DNA from: Crotophaga sulcirostris
Taxonomy: Eukaryota > Chordata > Aves > Cuculiformes > Crotophagidae
Assembly (NCBI GenBank): GCA_013397455.1
Contig: VYZB01000377.1
Span: 325,449 to 389,448 of the forward strand
Direction: 5' to 3'
DNA length: 64,000 bases
The position numbers were made by a program, and so were the translations under genes. Below, piece after piece: positions 12,601 through 25,639 of the stretch. Under the pieces are notes generated by a model. It was not told the DNA's origin, did not search any database, and saw only the letters and a program-made list of their open reading frames with translations. The first letter of the stretch is position 1. Each line of letters begins with the position of its first letter.

Positions 12601-15600
12601 CGTCCCCCAACTTAATGCCCATTCAATTCTAAAATGTGATTATACTCTCCAGTTGTACAGCGGGGCCAAGAGGAGAAACAGTAGCAAAGCCACACCCTAC
12701 ACCCACTCTTGAGCTGCTGCTGATTTAATGAATATTGTAGAAACATTTTAGCTTGGTGAAAGGAGAGTGAAAAGATCAAATAAAAGTACTGAGTAGGAAA
12801 AATAGTTCTCTAAGCCATTCACAGTGGGAGGAGAAAAATATAGAGAAGGTGAAGAGAGGTTCTTTTAGACTAGAGAACATTGGATATTGGAATGACACAA
12901 TTTCACTCTCATTATTAAAATTAATTGTTTTTTTTCAAATAGAGCTTTAATACAGCTGGTTTTTGAGCCACACATAAAAAATGGCGAAGCTATTCATTAA
13001 ATTACCTGTTTCTGAACGTTAAATCAACATTATTTCTTGTTCTTTCTGTGGCAGGTGCTAGTGAGTGGATCTAAGAGTGAAGAGTGCCACCATCAGGACA
13101 ATTGGACAAATGGAAGCAATTTTTATGAAGGTTGGTTACTCCCTCCTTTTCCAAATTCAAGGTTTACTTGTGAAAATACTCTCCAAAATTCTCTTATGTA
13201 ATCTTACCAGACAAATCAGATGAAGTTGATTGATTGTGTTATTCACAGGAGGTAGAGATTTCTCTGAAACCTCACACTCCTTTTGCTATTCTCCCCTTGT
13301 CATAGTACAAGTGGGTTTTTTTGAACTTTCATGTTTTTCTACCTGTGGTCTGTGTTGTCTTTCAACTCTTTCACACAATGGCAACTAAATCAATCCTGGT
13401 CTTTTTGTTGTTGTTGTTTTTTTTGTTTAGTCTTTGGACAATAGTTTCTTTGGTTTCATTTGTTGATAACCAAGAGAATACTAATTGCTCCTTCAGTTAG
13501 TCTTGATGGAGAGCAAAGACAAGCATGTTGAGAGCTACCTTAACATCTGAATTAACAATATATTGCAAGATCTCAACAAACATGGCAGTCTCATTCATCA
13601 CATTTCATTCATACTGGGACTTCTTGAACTCAGAGGCTTACAAACATGTGTTTTTCTTTTTTTTTCATGGAATAAAAAAATAGTCAATCAAATAAGTAGA
13701 TTTCATTAAAAAGCTCATTAAAAGAGAAGCATACTGCAACAAGCTAAGTAACAAACTAAATCTTGCCTTGGGCAACAAACAGAATTTATTTACTTTTCAT
13801 CCCTTTATCTTCCAATCCCCTCATGTCAGACTGTGATAGATGAAGTGAAGAATTTACACACCAAAATCTGAATTCTCAGTAAATTGCTGACAGGTGGTGT
13901 CATTCCAAATTAGAGGTAAGCTATTACCAGTGATCAGTTTCTTCCATGAATTTAGTCTTTTTGACTGCTTGCAAATTATTTGTGAATTGGTTTTGATTTT
14001 TCATGTGCATTGGTTTGTAATTGATTTTTGTATGAGATACCACTTTTATGGAAAAATGTTAGCTGAGTGTGAGACTTGTTTATCCCTGCATTAACTTGAT
14101 AGTATTTTTTAGATAACTAATGTTACTATTTTCATTATAAGCCAAAAAAAAAAAAAGTTATTTTCTAATTAGCATTTATTCACTGATATATTTTTTTTAA
14201 ATTTGTTTTGTAAAGTAATTAAATTATGACAGACAGGTCTGCAATATGACCCATACAAAAAGTTTTTGGGAGCAAGTATACACAGTTCTGCCTCCATGAG
14301 AACACAACTGCAAAAGAAACTTACCTATCAAATGCTTTTTGACTGCTTTTGACTCACTGAAAGGTGACTGGTTACAGCAATTACCACAGGAAGAGCACAT
14401 TTTCTTTGCAAAAACATATAAAAATAACATTATGCTTCATTTGTGTAATTCTAATTCTGTGATTTCTTTTGCTTTATCAGCTTCTTTCAGATTTGTCAGT
14501 TTGCTAGACACTACCTGACAGTATCAGCAAAAGAGAGAAATTAAAGGATATGTAAAATCAAAATAGCACACCTGTTTCTTGTTTATATCATTTCTTCCTG
14601 ATATGGAATAGATTGTGTCTTTCTTTTTTTTCAACAGATAGAGATCATTTAAGGAAGCACATAAGCAGTAAAAATCTGCACATTATTTTTTTATGTTCTT
14701 TTTTATATCTTGCTTGTTATTCACTCCTTTGGCTTGCTTTCTAAGAAGAAGGGTTCCCTCACATTTGATTTTATATTCTAAATGTCGTGCTTCCCATTTC
14801 TGACCAAAAACATGAGAAGGAAAGATAGACTGAACCAAATTGTGTGGTTCTATGCTGTTGAGGTGATTCTAAATTTGAAAGAACCTTACAGTGCCAGGAA
14901 AATCATCTTGAAAATCTGGAAAATTTTGGCAGGGAGGAGGTACTTCCCTGTACTTTCTGCATATTGCTGGAACCAGTTCTTACTACTTGTAGGATGTCTT
15001 GTTCAATAGGGTCTTTAAAAGCTTGTATACTATCTTTACTGCACATTTCTCACAGCACAGAACTTGTATTCTTCATTCCTGATCACGTTCATTAGAAAAA
15101 ATAGTCCCAGAATAAATCTTTACTCTCCAGTCTTTATTTTGTAGTATATTGTAAAATTTTGGAACAGTTTTTTCCTCTCTTTTTTCCCTCTTCAGTTACA
15201 TCTAGAATAAAAAAAAAAATCCTATATCTAGTTCACCAGTGGCAAGATGTCAGAAATCTCAGGAGACTTTTGTCTCATAGGAAGAGACAGGTTTGTAATA
15301 AGAGTGAATTCTATTTAAAATGGACTTGAGTTTGGGGAGATCTCATCACCCCATCTCTAATCAAAATGGATTAATTGCTGCACTAAAGCAATATTCATAC
15401 AGAATATACATTTCAATGCAGCTGAGCTTGAGAGGGAAGATTAAAACGATTTCAGGAAGGGATATGCATGATTCAACACTGAGTAAAAGAATAATCTTTA
15501 GAGAACACAGAAAAGTGGCTCTTCTCAGAAGTGTAATTTCTGCTGCGTGCAAAATGCATTAACATGAGAAAAGAAGGTTGTGATAAGGTTCCATAATACT

Positions 15601-15939
15601 GAGGCTAAATTTGTTTGTTCTGATGCTCTTTGTGTGACATCAGTATTTATTGCCTTACTGATTTGCATTATATGTCAATACACATGCATTATTCTGGGAC
15701 TTCCATGAATCACATTGCTCCTTTCATTTTTCAGGTGCTACGATGTCAGCTGGACTTGTGCTGCCTCCATTCAAGGTTGACAAATTCAGCAATAATAGAG
15801 TCACCCTCCTGTTTCAGTATATATGCAGAATGTCTTTGATAATTAATAATGATCTATCATTTTAAAGGAACTTAGGGCATCAGTGCAGCTTTCATCCCTA
15901 TGAAAACTGTGCCCCTTACAATACCCCACTGATAGAGAA
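9615..15939. other. Unassigned non-coding sequence
   Basis: No protein, RNA gene or confident repeat was found. The region contains A- and T-rich low-complexity patches, such as a TTGTTGTTGTT run near 13408, an ACAAAACAACAAAAC patch near 12540 and a poly-A tract near 14145. One splice-bounded segment at 13055-13130 is discussed as a finding. Confidence 0.4.
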
Positions 15940-16040
15940 ATAATACTGTTATTTTCATTTTACAGATGCAGAATTGCAATAAACAAAAAAAAAGAAATCT
16001 TCTGCAATGTTATACAGTAAGTCTACAGCAACGTGTGGCA
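15940..16040 (+). repeat. MIR-like ancient SINE relic
   Basis: The wording follows the MIR core: a T-rich lead-in, ATTTTACAGATGCAGAA at about 15957-15973 (compare CATTTTACAGATG-GGAA in MIR), then after an A-rich interruption ATACAGTAAGTCTACAGC (compare CACACAGCAAGT in MIR). MIR copies are tRNA-derived SINEs that predate the bird-mammal split and persist in birds as heavily diverged relics. The match is short, so another CORE-SINE or chance remains possible. Confidence 0.4.
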
Positions 16041-17340
16041 TTATCTGAGATTTTAAAACTTCAGGCTGGCACTATAACTATTGGACCAAACATTTGTCTT
16101 CTTTTCAAGGACATACTATATCCTAAATACAGAAGTGACACAAATCCTTAGAGGAAGGAAAATTAATCCTAAAGCACAGGTTTCAAACCTGTGTATAACA
16201 TTATTCCTACCTTACAATTTTTCCCAGTGCATTTCTGAAGCTTTATGACTAGCAAGTATCAGACAAGCTTAGATTCAGGTAGTTGTATGTTTGTTTTATT
16301 TTTCCTTTTCTAAACAGCAAATTTGAAATCAAGTAGGGCTGTTGTTTCTTTACTTCACTGCATAGTAAGTAGAAACATTAAAATATGAAACTTTCATATA
16401 TTTTAAGCAGTGATTGATCAGTTTGAGGAATATGATATTGAGTTAGGAAAATCAGAAAGAAGGGGTAAGACTCTTACCTAATGTTTATTTTTATTAATTC
16501 TCTGTTTTGTTCATCTCTGTTTAAAGAGGAAAAAAAAGACTGAACTTCAGATTATTGTTGCTACATAATGCTGATAAAAGTTATTAAATTATCATCCCAT
16601 AATAATAAATCATCATCTTTTTTTAAAACTTTGGGGGTATTTCAGTTTGTCAACGCAGGCTGCTTAAAAAAAAGTAGTTGAAATCTCTTTCCATCTATAA
16701 TATATGGAATAAAAACCTTCTTTTCCCAGCAGTTTTATGAAAGGAAAGGGAACAGAACAAACAAGAGAGAACATGTGCTTTAAAGTAGGTTTGGCACCAC
16801 TTGCAAAAGTAAAATAACTCACTCTGTGAAAGGACAGTTTTATTTCTTTTTCAAGCTAGTGGGAGAACTTATGTCCTTCCTTTTAGCAGAAGTGTTATTA
16901 TTGAAATAATGAAAGATTCTTAAGCTGGAAAGAGGAAAAAACTGATAGATAAAATGCGTAGTTTTCTTTAAACTCTAGGATGCCTGTAGCATAAGTGGTG
17001 GGGAAAAAAAAAAAGAAGAAATAAAAAAAAAGAAAAAAAGCATTATGATACAGATGTTTACAGACCAACTCCAGAGAAAGTCTAGTTTTGGGCCTCCTTC
17101 TTTCTCAGATCTTTGACAGTCATATATTTTAATGACAGTCACATTTGCACATCAAGGTAAAATGTTTGCTTTACACATTTAGTTCACTTCTACTACATTT
17201 TCTTGATGTTCATGTTTTAGTGAAATTCTTAACATTATGTTAATGTAGATCTATATAAAAGTCTATGCTTTAGAAGAAAGAAGTGAATGGATATGGGAGT
17301 AGGATAGTTTTCTAGGACAATCGTATTATCTGTTTGTGGC
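16041..17340. other. Unassigned non-coding sequence with A-rich patch
   Basis: No gene or repeat was recognised. A purine tract of A runs broken by G occurs at about 17004-17040. Confidence 0.4.
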
Positions 17341-17362
17341 AAAAAAAAAAAAAAAAAAAAAA
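17341..17362 (+). repeat. Poly-A tract (22 A)
   Basis: This is an uninterrupted run of 22 adenines followed by GAAAAATACAAAA. No retroposon body is recognisable on its 5' side, so I treat it as simple sequence. The minus-strand frame crossing it (17235-17495) contains the matching run of F residues and is an artefact. Confidence 0.9.
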
Positions 17363-19991
17363 GAAAAATACAAAACCAGCTCACTATTCTTAGAAAACAA
17401 AAGTCTTGACTTAAAAAAATGAACAATTTGGCAGCGATATTTGACTCTTGCTGGACTATCTTACTGACTACTCTCAAGAGTGGCCCTTCCCACACACTTG
17501 CTCAACGAATATATAATTATTTACATCAGAATGAGATTTGCTTTACTGTCTTCTGCTGAAATTATCTATCAGGGAACTTCCCTAAAGAGTATTACATAGG
17601 AAGTCAGTCTCCATGGTCAACATAGCCTTGTCTAGCTTTATAATCAGTTAATCAAACTTGATTCTAAAAATGACAGAGAACCCCTCCAGGATATCCACTG
17701 TACTGCAGAGCACTCCTTAGAGATATTGGCAAATGATGTTCAAGTCCCTGCTACACATCAGTCAGGTAAATTACTTTGAAATAGTATCTCTCCCATTGAA
17801 GAAAAGTGGTTTTACCAGTTATTTGAGTATGGTGTTATTTTAGTACTCTTTTCAGTCTGCACAAGAAAAGTGGTGTTTAGGAGGACATGAATAGCTGACA
17901 GCCTTGTGAAGAAGGAGACAGATCCCTGTCCAAAGCTCCTGCCTGTATTACATAGACTAACCGTAGACTAATTGCTCAAGTGTCATCGAAAGCATCATGA
18001 TCCGTTCTTTTTCTTTTTCATCTTCGAGGATTCTACAAACCTTTAATTCACCTAACACTGAAACGGAGAGCAATCTAAAGTCACATGATGGGATAGCAAG
18101 AAATCTTAGGAGCTCTTTCCTTACAGGATTACCATGAAGAAGAATAAAATATATGTCATGTCTTTTTTTTTTTTTCTTTTACTTCACCTGTTCCATTCAC
18201 TACTAAATAGGTTAAGGCAGTTAAGTGATATGGATAATGGCACCCATAAAAACTACCTTTTCTGAGCACTTTCTTTGTAACCAAACTTCAGGTTATCACA
18301 GATAAAAGCTGTGGACCTCAAAGTTACAATCATCTGAGTAAACAGCAGAAATTCATTTAACTTTATTCTCTTTCTTGTTGTGGTGTTGTTAATAAATTAA
18401 GACAAGAAAAAAACAAGCTTATTTTTCAAGTTTTTCTATTTCAGAAAGCAGCCTTAATGAATTTCAGCAAGAGTATCAATATTACAGTCTAAGACTAGAA
18501 CGTTACTATCATTTTTTTAGGTCTGCCATAACTCCAAAGCAAAGCATGAGATTCAAGTTGTAGCAGCGTATCAGAAGACTTGAAACGGGTTTTTCTGATA
18601 CTCCAAGTGAGTGTTTCAAACATATCACAATTAGTTATAGTCTTGATTATTACTTCAGGTGAGATGATTCTTACATGAAGTTCAGTTCTTGAGCCTGTTG
18701 TAATGCACTGTATGTGTCCAGATCCTCTTATTGAAAAAGCTATTTTCACTGAGGTAAAATGGATTTTGCTAATGGCAAACTTTGCAAAACTGTAATCAGC
18801 TGGGTTATGCTATATATAATTGAAGCTGTATTCTTCCTTTCAGTTTTCCTCATGGCAGCAGAGACATACCTCATCACTGTAATTAAGTCATTATAAATAT
18901 AAATTGATTATTCTGAAACCTGTGGTTTGATATAAAATCCCAGCATTACAGTCCTTGAAAGCATCACTTTGACATATTACTATTACAGCATTCAATTCTA
19001 GAAAGGTAGTAAACCATTCAGTATAGCACTCTCAAGGGAATGGGGGAGGGAAGATATATAAAACCAAAAACTTGGTACTGTTTCCCATAGTATTGATTTT
19101 AGTAAAATGGTTTAGTACATTCTGTAGAGCTAAAATATTCTCCTGTTTTGTTTCAGCTGTGTGAGTCAGATTTTTCATTTATCTAAACTATTGAGGTTAA
19201 ATCTACAACATTATTTAAATAAAGTTTGCAACCCAGCACTTCTTTAGAAGTTCTTTTGTGGATTGAGAGAAACTGGGAGATGTGAAATGCAGAGATGTGA
19301 ATAGATAGCAACAAAATTAATAGTGTGTCCAAATTTATAATGTATATTATAGTGTTGTATATCTACGATTTCTGTGTTTCATTTGAAGGTTTTGACAGCT
19401 TCTTACTATCTAAATATAAACTAGATGAGATAAACCTTTTCGTTCCAATAACTAGTAAACAAACGTGTTCTACTCCTTTTTATCTCTTTATTCCAGCCTT
19501 ACTTATTCTTAACTTTAACATTTATCCCCTCTAAGAAGGTGGCCCAAAATGTTAGTGCTGGACAACACTGCAGAGACAGAGTTTAAAGATTAGGGTTGCT
19601 CTTGCTATGCCTGTGCTATCTATTCAGAGTCCTTGACTCATTACAAAGTTGGTGGTTTAGCTGTTATGTTGTACCATATGTGTTACCATAAAACTTCTCC
19701 ATAACTTCATAGTCTCACCCACCAGTGACTCTTGGTAATCTCTAACAACACTCAGTTAAAAGTACTAAATGCATCACTCACATCCATTCACTTTCAAAGT
19801 CTATCATGTAGAAACAAAGACACGGAGCCCACCATACTGTGCTGTCACCATTGCCTTTTAGTACCCACTTTTTAATAGTGCTTTTGTTTGTCTGAACTTT
19901 AACAAGAATTAATTTTATTCTTCTTCAGATTTGTGAAAACTTCTGTTACCTAGAATTACAGCATAGATATTCCTCAGAAGGATGCTCTAGA
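17363..19991. other. Unassigned non-coding sequence
   Basis: No coding or repeat signal was recognised, apart from a T-rich tract near 18162-18175. Frames of 69-84 codons (18495-18749 minus, 19325-19534 plus) have no domain and fit chance expectation. Confidence 0.4.
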
Positions 19992-20303
19992 TCACCATCT
20001 AGGAAATTGGTAATGTGTGAAAATGGCTAGATCTCTTAGTGTTGCTCTTAGTGTCCTCCTGTCATCATCCAGAGGAGAAAGCAGGCTGGCTGGTTGCTTG
20101 GCTTCAGCTCTGTGAAATAACTCTTGACAAGGAGGCACAGCAAAGTGCATGCTGTACCTTTTAGATCTCCACTCATCACAACAGGGTCTTGACTTGCTTC
20201 TTTTCCTCCTCTTCTCAATCTTCTGCTGTAACCAGTCATCTGAGTAATTGCTTGAGGACATAAGTTTCTTCAGCAAGCCTGGCCATGAGAAAGGGTTGGC
20301 CAT
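19992..20303 (-). other. Unidentified 103-codon open frame, possible exon or relic
   Basis: Reading on the minus strand, the frame starts MANPFSWPGLLKKLMSSSN at 20303 and ends HYQFPRW at 19992. It stays open upstream of this Met for about 20 more codons, to a TGA near 20363, so the true start is uncertain. The composition is protein-like: it has a basic patch (EKRRKRSKSR), a Cys pair and a Pro/Leu-rich tail. It has no hydrophobic membrane segment or signal peptide. I do not recognise the family. It lies just left of a decayed minus-strand CR1 piece and is locally GC-richer, so it could be part of an unrecognised repeat. Frames of this length are expected a few times by chance in a window of this size and composition. 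Confidence 0.2.
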
Positions 20304-20489
20304 TTGATAAGTAGAGCCACATGTGTCAGGATCACAGGAAGGGTGTGGTCCGCTAAAGCAGATATCTCAGAATATTCAGCCCTATATAGATTTCAGAGTA
20401 GGATAGAAGTGTCAGAAGGAGCAGCTGTAGTTTCATTTAGCTCAGACTTCAAAAATGCCAGGGATAGGAAGTTGACAACTGTTTGGGGA

Positions 20490-20630
20490 AATGTCTCCAC
20501 AGCTTTCTGGGAGGAGCTATATCACTCTCCTAGTAAAGAAGGTTTTTCTAAGATCCAACCTAAATATTCCAAGGTAAAACTCGTGGTCATCATCCCTCAT
20601 TTTACCATCTGTTGCTACTGGGGAGTATTA
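20490..20630 (-). mobile_element. Decayed CR1 fragment (3' region, reverse orientation)
   Basis: On the plus strand the stretch reads like the reverse complement of the CR1 3' coding end. It contains CTCCACAGCTTTCTGGGAGG, then TAGTAAAGAAGGTTTTTCTA and AGATCCAACCTAAATATTCC, then a T/C-rich CATCCCTCATTTTACC and GTTGCTACTGGGG. These match in order the familiar bird CR1 antisense wording (CTCCACAGCCTCTCTGGGC, AGTAAAGAATTTCTTCCTAA, ATCCAACCTAAA, CCCTTGTCCTATCACTAC). Divergence is high and both ends are vague. The fragment lies inside the 178-codon plus-strand frame at 20304-20840, which is therefore best explained as antisense read-through and not as a gene. Confidence 0.65.
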
Positions 20631-23600
20631 CACTTATCTTTGTCATCTGCAGTTTCTGTGAGTCAAATATTTGGGACAAATCCAGGCTCTCCACAGAATT
20701 TTCTTCATGTTTGTCAGCAGTTTCACCATCTTCTGATCAAGCCTGTATACAAATTTTACTATATCAATTTTGGTAATCTGGACTCAACAAATCTGAGGAA
20801 CAACATTAAAGATAATTCCTTTAACTACATTTTCTTATAATACTGTCTTTGGTTTGCAGTGAAGGAGAAGCTCAGTGCTGGATTCTAAAATTATTATTTT
20901 AAACCACACATATTACAAGTCAGTAGAGGATGGCTGATCTTTTTTATACCTCTAAACATTTTTGTTTTTTTCAACTGTAATATACAGTTCTATGGTGAGG
21001 GTTTAAAAAACAGAAGTTAAATTCATTGCTAACTAGGTAATTCCACAAAAGAAGTATAATTATATGCTTTTAAGCCTGTGCACTATTGTGCCTAAATACT
21101 AGGACAAATATTGTTTAAATAGGGTTATTTTCTGGCTTTTAGGTGAGAGACAGGCGAAGACATACTTAAACATCAAAAGATTTGAGTCTAATGTAGCAAA
21201 ACAGTTAAGTGTGACCTTACTTCTAATGATGAACTTAATTCATAGCAATATCTAAATGGTACTTAAATTTAGTCCTTTGATCCACAATACTACTTTTCTT
21301 TTCTTTTTTTTTTTTCAGTACTTGATGTCAATTTAAAATTGCTATTCTAATGTTAACTATAAATTTCTGACCTTTTAACTCACAGTTCTCACTATTTAGC
21401 ATGCATTTAATATCTGTAGTAATTCCATTGCTATAATAATCCTAACTTAAAAGAAGATCAATATTGGACAGTTCTATTATGTATACCTGCTTCTTGAATT
21501 AGGATATAACATCCTTAACCAGATCATTTACAAATTTTGTAATGCTCTATAGAACTGAAGGTGGTGTCCCTCTTTGCAGCTGACAAGAAAAGGATCAGGA
21601 ACAAGAACCATCAGAGAACTGAACAGCTAGCTTAAAGGAACTGTCATTGGTAAGGTTTTAAGAATGATATTGACATTGTTATTACATTAGTATGAATATT
21701 GAGAGAAGTTAATTTAATACAGTAGAATTGCATCCTTACATCTGAACACTACATCTTATCTCTAGACTTTCTGGAACTCTGGATCCTCATTCAGACAAAT
21801 CTGACTGTTGCTTTTGTCTTTGAAAGGTAAATTAATTTAATATCATATATAACTTTGAGTTCTTACGGGAAGAAACAATAAACTTGTTTCTTTAGCATGG
21901 GTAGAAAAACTTTTGCTTCACTTTTTCTAGAAATACAGTAAAAAATTCATAAAAATTTTGGAAAAAATGTTTCATCTAAGTAAATCATCACTATCATCCC
22001 CATACATGACCAAGGAAGATATTAGTGAATGTTTTGCGTGCTCCTGAGCTGTTGCAAACCATCCCAGTGGCTGAGTATTTTGAGTCTGCTAAAGACATGC
22101 ATTTTTTGAAACTTATTGAAATCCATTAGGTTAAAGGGTACTCTATAAATTTAATGTGATTTAAAATATTATTTTCCCTGTCAATGAATGCACATGTATT
22201 TTCATACATCAAGTAGAGATTGCACTGGGAATTTTGCAATACTGATGGGATATTGTCACTAACATCACACTCGTTAGTGTGGTTAATAATATGCATATTA
22301 AGGAAGACAACTGAGACCAGACATGACCTCAAAGTGAAATTCTAGTCAGTTCATTGTACCTTTTTCTGGGAACAGGAATAATCCCATTATTTTGATCAGT
22401 ATTGTCATTTGCAATACAAGCATACCCTTTAGTAAACCTTTCTAAAGCTGTTTATACTTGCAGATTAATATTCACAGTCTACTTCCCTTTACAGCCCTTT
22501 TAGGGGCTACCAACTCCATGTGTAACTCTTTATGCTTTTTATTGAACTATGTGCATTTCTATTTCTTTTTTTTTTCTTTGGCTAAACTAATCATGGGCTC
22601 GTAAGAGCTCCTGTGGCAGAAGAAATAGCCATACTATTTGTAAAGTTCAGCTATAGAAAAACGGAGAGGAAAGGTAAGATTTTGCTAAATATTTTCTAAT
22701 AATTTCTATGCTTTATGAAAACTTTGAACTTCTTGACAACCAAAGAACTGTCAATATAGTCATTCCTGTCTGTGCTTGTGAAGAAAACGCTAAACCTCAC
22801 TCAACAAATCCATTTTCTTCTTTGTCCCATGAAAATAAAGTATGCTATCTGTTTACCTTAAACAAGATGGATCTATTCTCTCAGAAAGATGTCTAAGGAA
22901 ATCTTCAGTTCCTAATCTAGCTTTTCTCTCTTTTCCACAGTAGATAAGCACCTTCAAAAGTTATGAGAAAGTGCTTTAAACTCATACTTTAAAGGAGACA
23001 TATTTAGTCATCATGGGGATGTGTGCTTTAGCCACAATATTCTGCTTCATGGAAACACTTCAAGATTGCTGCCAGACCTTCCAATATTATGTTTTTTTAG
23101 CAGAAATAAGCTATTTGATCTGATTTTAACATCTCAGTTTACCATGGGTTCTCAGACCACAACTACAACTATCTTTCTGCTAGCTCATCACTGAGTGGAG
23201 GTGATTTTTATATACTATCTCCAAATACAAGAGGTAGCTTCACATCATTACTCTGCCTGAGACCTCTTAATGCTGTTTATCCCATTTGTCTAGAGCATCC
23301 CAATAATGCCAAGCTATAGCAGAGAGGAATGCATTCTACCTTTATTTTTGATGAAGTTGTTTCATTTTACTTAAAAGGATTCAAGACTTCTCAGGGAAAG
23401 ATTACCAGCGTTAGCTTGGCTGTGTAACTAGTAAAAGTTGTCTTGATATCTAGTCCTTGTTTGAATGATACCTTATCAATTCACATAATATATATTTCAT
23501 GTGAAAATACACAAAGTTACGGAACTTAGGTCTCTCTAAACTGAAGACTTTATCATGAAGCAGGAATTACATCTCAAAGTGGCATCGTCTAATTTGCACA

Positions 23601-25639
23601 GATTACACAGGTGGAATTCAGGCCTTCTGGAGTTCAGGATTATGCCACCAGGGTATCCTCTCCTTGAAGTGTTAATTCACTTCCATTATCTTTCTAGGTA
23701 TCAGAAATTCATGATTTCTCTGTTAGGCTGGGATCTTTCATGAAGATAAAAAGAAAAGCAATCCTGATGTAATCCTATACTAAACCCTAAGAGGGACTTG
23801 TCTTCTTGTACTCCTTTAAAGTTCTTGGGAAACAACCTAGCCTGAAGCTGCATTATTCTAGCTCACAGTACTAGATCTAAACAGAGGGTCCTTTGTGGTT
23901 ATGAATTAGGATTAAAATTCTGTAGTAATACACTGACAGTGTATATTTTTAGGCAGGAATAGATAAACTCAACTGGTTTATATATAAACCCCTAATTTTA
24001 TTTCACACAAAATAAGATTTTACTGCTTTTTGCACACAACTTCTCTTTAATTTGATTTAGGTTTTTACATTTCATTTGATAGTCATTTAAATGTATTGTG
24101 TTGTCTCAAAGTGATACTAAATTCTGAGCTACTGTCACCAACAGGGCAGTCTTAATTTTATCCATCAGTAGTACGAGAAAAGAGGAAAAACATTTTAAAA
24201 AATGGAGGAAGAATACTTTGCACAGTTAAGGCTTCTAGAAGAGGAAGACAATTAGTCTTTTAGTCTCACCACCCAGTCAACAGTTTGCAACCTGGAGGAC
24301 TGACAAGCCAGTCACTGAATAGTGTGTCAACAAATATATCTTATCTTTTGTTGTTGCATTATCCTGCTGTTTTTACATTCTAAGAAGTGGACCGGCCACT
24401 GAAACTTATCATTATATGAAAATTAGAGTGATTTAATAACTGTAGTTTGATTCCAATTTTTTCCATGTAAATGGTTATTTTTTTCCTGTAAATTTTTATG
24501 CTATGCCAGATTGACAGTGCTCAGTTTTCACCTGTAATATGGCTTATTTTTTTCTAGTGCTTTTATTTTTTCTTCGAAAAAAGTGTGTTCTCAACACTTA
24601 TGTCTTAGCTTTTGGAATCAGAACACTGATAACACAGAGGCAGATCGCTTCCCATGTATTGACAAGATAAATATCCCTTCATTTCCCCGTGATTTTAGGA
24701 TTCTCTCCAACACTGGGACCATAGTCACTCTGTGCAGCAGTAGGGAGGGAAGGCAGAGGTAGTATTCTCAGGCCTGAAAAGCTACCAAAATGGAGTGTAT
24801 GTCCTTGCTTGGATTCAGACTATTGTTTTCTAATAAAAGTTATAAATTGAACTTCAGCAAAGAGTAATAGTGAATAAATGGTGCAGTTGATGCTATAGTC
24901 TTTGAATAGAAGAAGTCTTATAGTTTCTGTCTCATGAACATCAGCTAACACATAACCTGAAGTTTGCACCATTGACATCTTGCACCTTTATTCCTATTTT
25001 GTCCAGTCTTTTTATCTACTGACTACTGTTCCCGTTCATGTTGGCCTACACCTAGGAAAGTATTTTCATTACTGAATAGGGAAGTCATGGGAATTCAGAT
25101 GCCTTCTTCAGAGCATAAAAAGATTATAAGAGGAGTCATGAGACTGTTACCTCTGTTCATTGTTTGCATTAATTTAGACTTAGTAATGATGAAAATCCCT
25201 TTTCCCTATTCAGTTACTGGATTCTTAAAGCTGTCAGCTTGTCCTGATTGGAAGCAGAATTTAAGTAAAACCCTCCTCAAAAGACCACAAGAAATGCTCC
25301 TAAGCCAACTTATTGTTATTAAACATTTAGTAAGAAGATTCAGTTTAAAACGCAGTGAGATGGCCAACACTTCATTTAATTAACATTGAAACTGAAAACA
25401 CAATATAAATGTTAGTGCTTTTTTTAATCACTCTTTCTTTATATTCCTGTTGCACTGATTCTAAAGCTTATATGATTACAATCATGGTACTCAAAGTAAA
25501 AGGATTTTTCCCATGCCTTCCATTCCTTAAATTGTTTTTAGATTTCCCAGGGGGCCTATATTGTGTAAGATTAAGATGATAAAGATTTTAAGGCAATTAT
25601 TTTCCTTTAGTTGGAAGCTGAAGTTAATGTTTTTGAAGG
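20631..25639. other. Unassigned non-coding sequence
   Basis: I recognised no gene or interspersed repeat here. It includes a perfect 16-base palindrome at 23975-23990 and a 98-codon frame at 25087-25383 that has no domain. Confidence 0.4.

Noticed and set aside
17341..17362. Poly-A tract as the tail of a processed pseudogene
   Set aside because: The sequence to its left shows no mRNA-like body, polyadenylation signal placement or flanking duplication.
17235..17495. 86-codon minus-strand ORF
   Set aside because: It is built across the poly-A tract (polyphenylalanine run) with no other coding sign.
20304..20840. 178-codon plus-strand ORF as a gene
   Set aside because: Its central part is antisense to a decayed CR1 3' region, it has no domain, and its tail becomes AT-driven (KFYYINFGNLDSTNLRNN).
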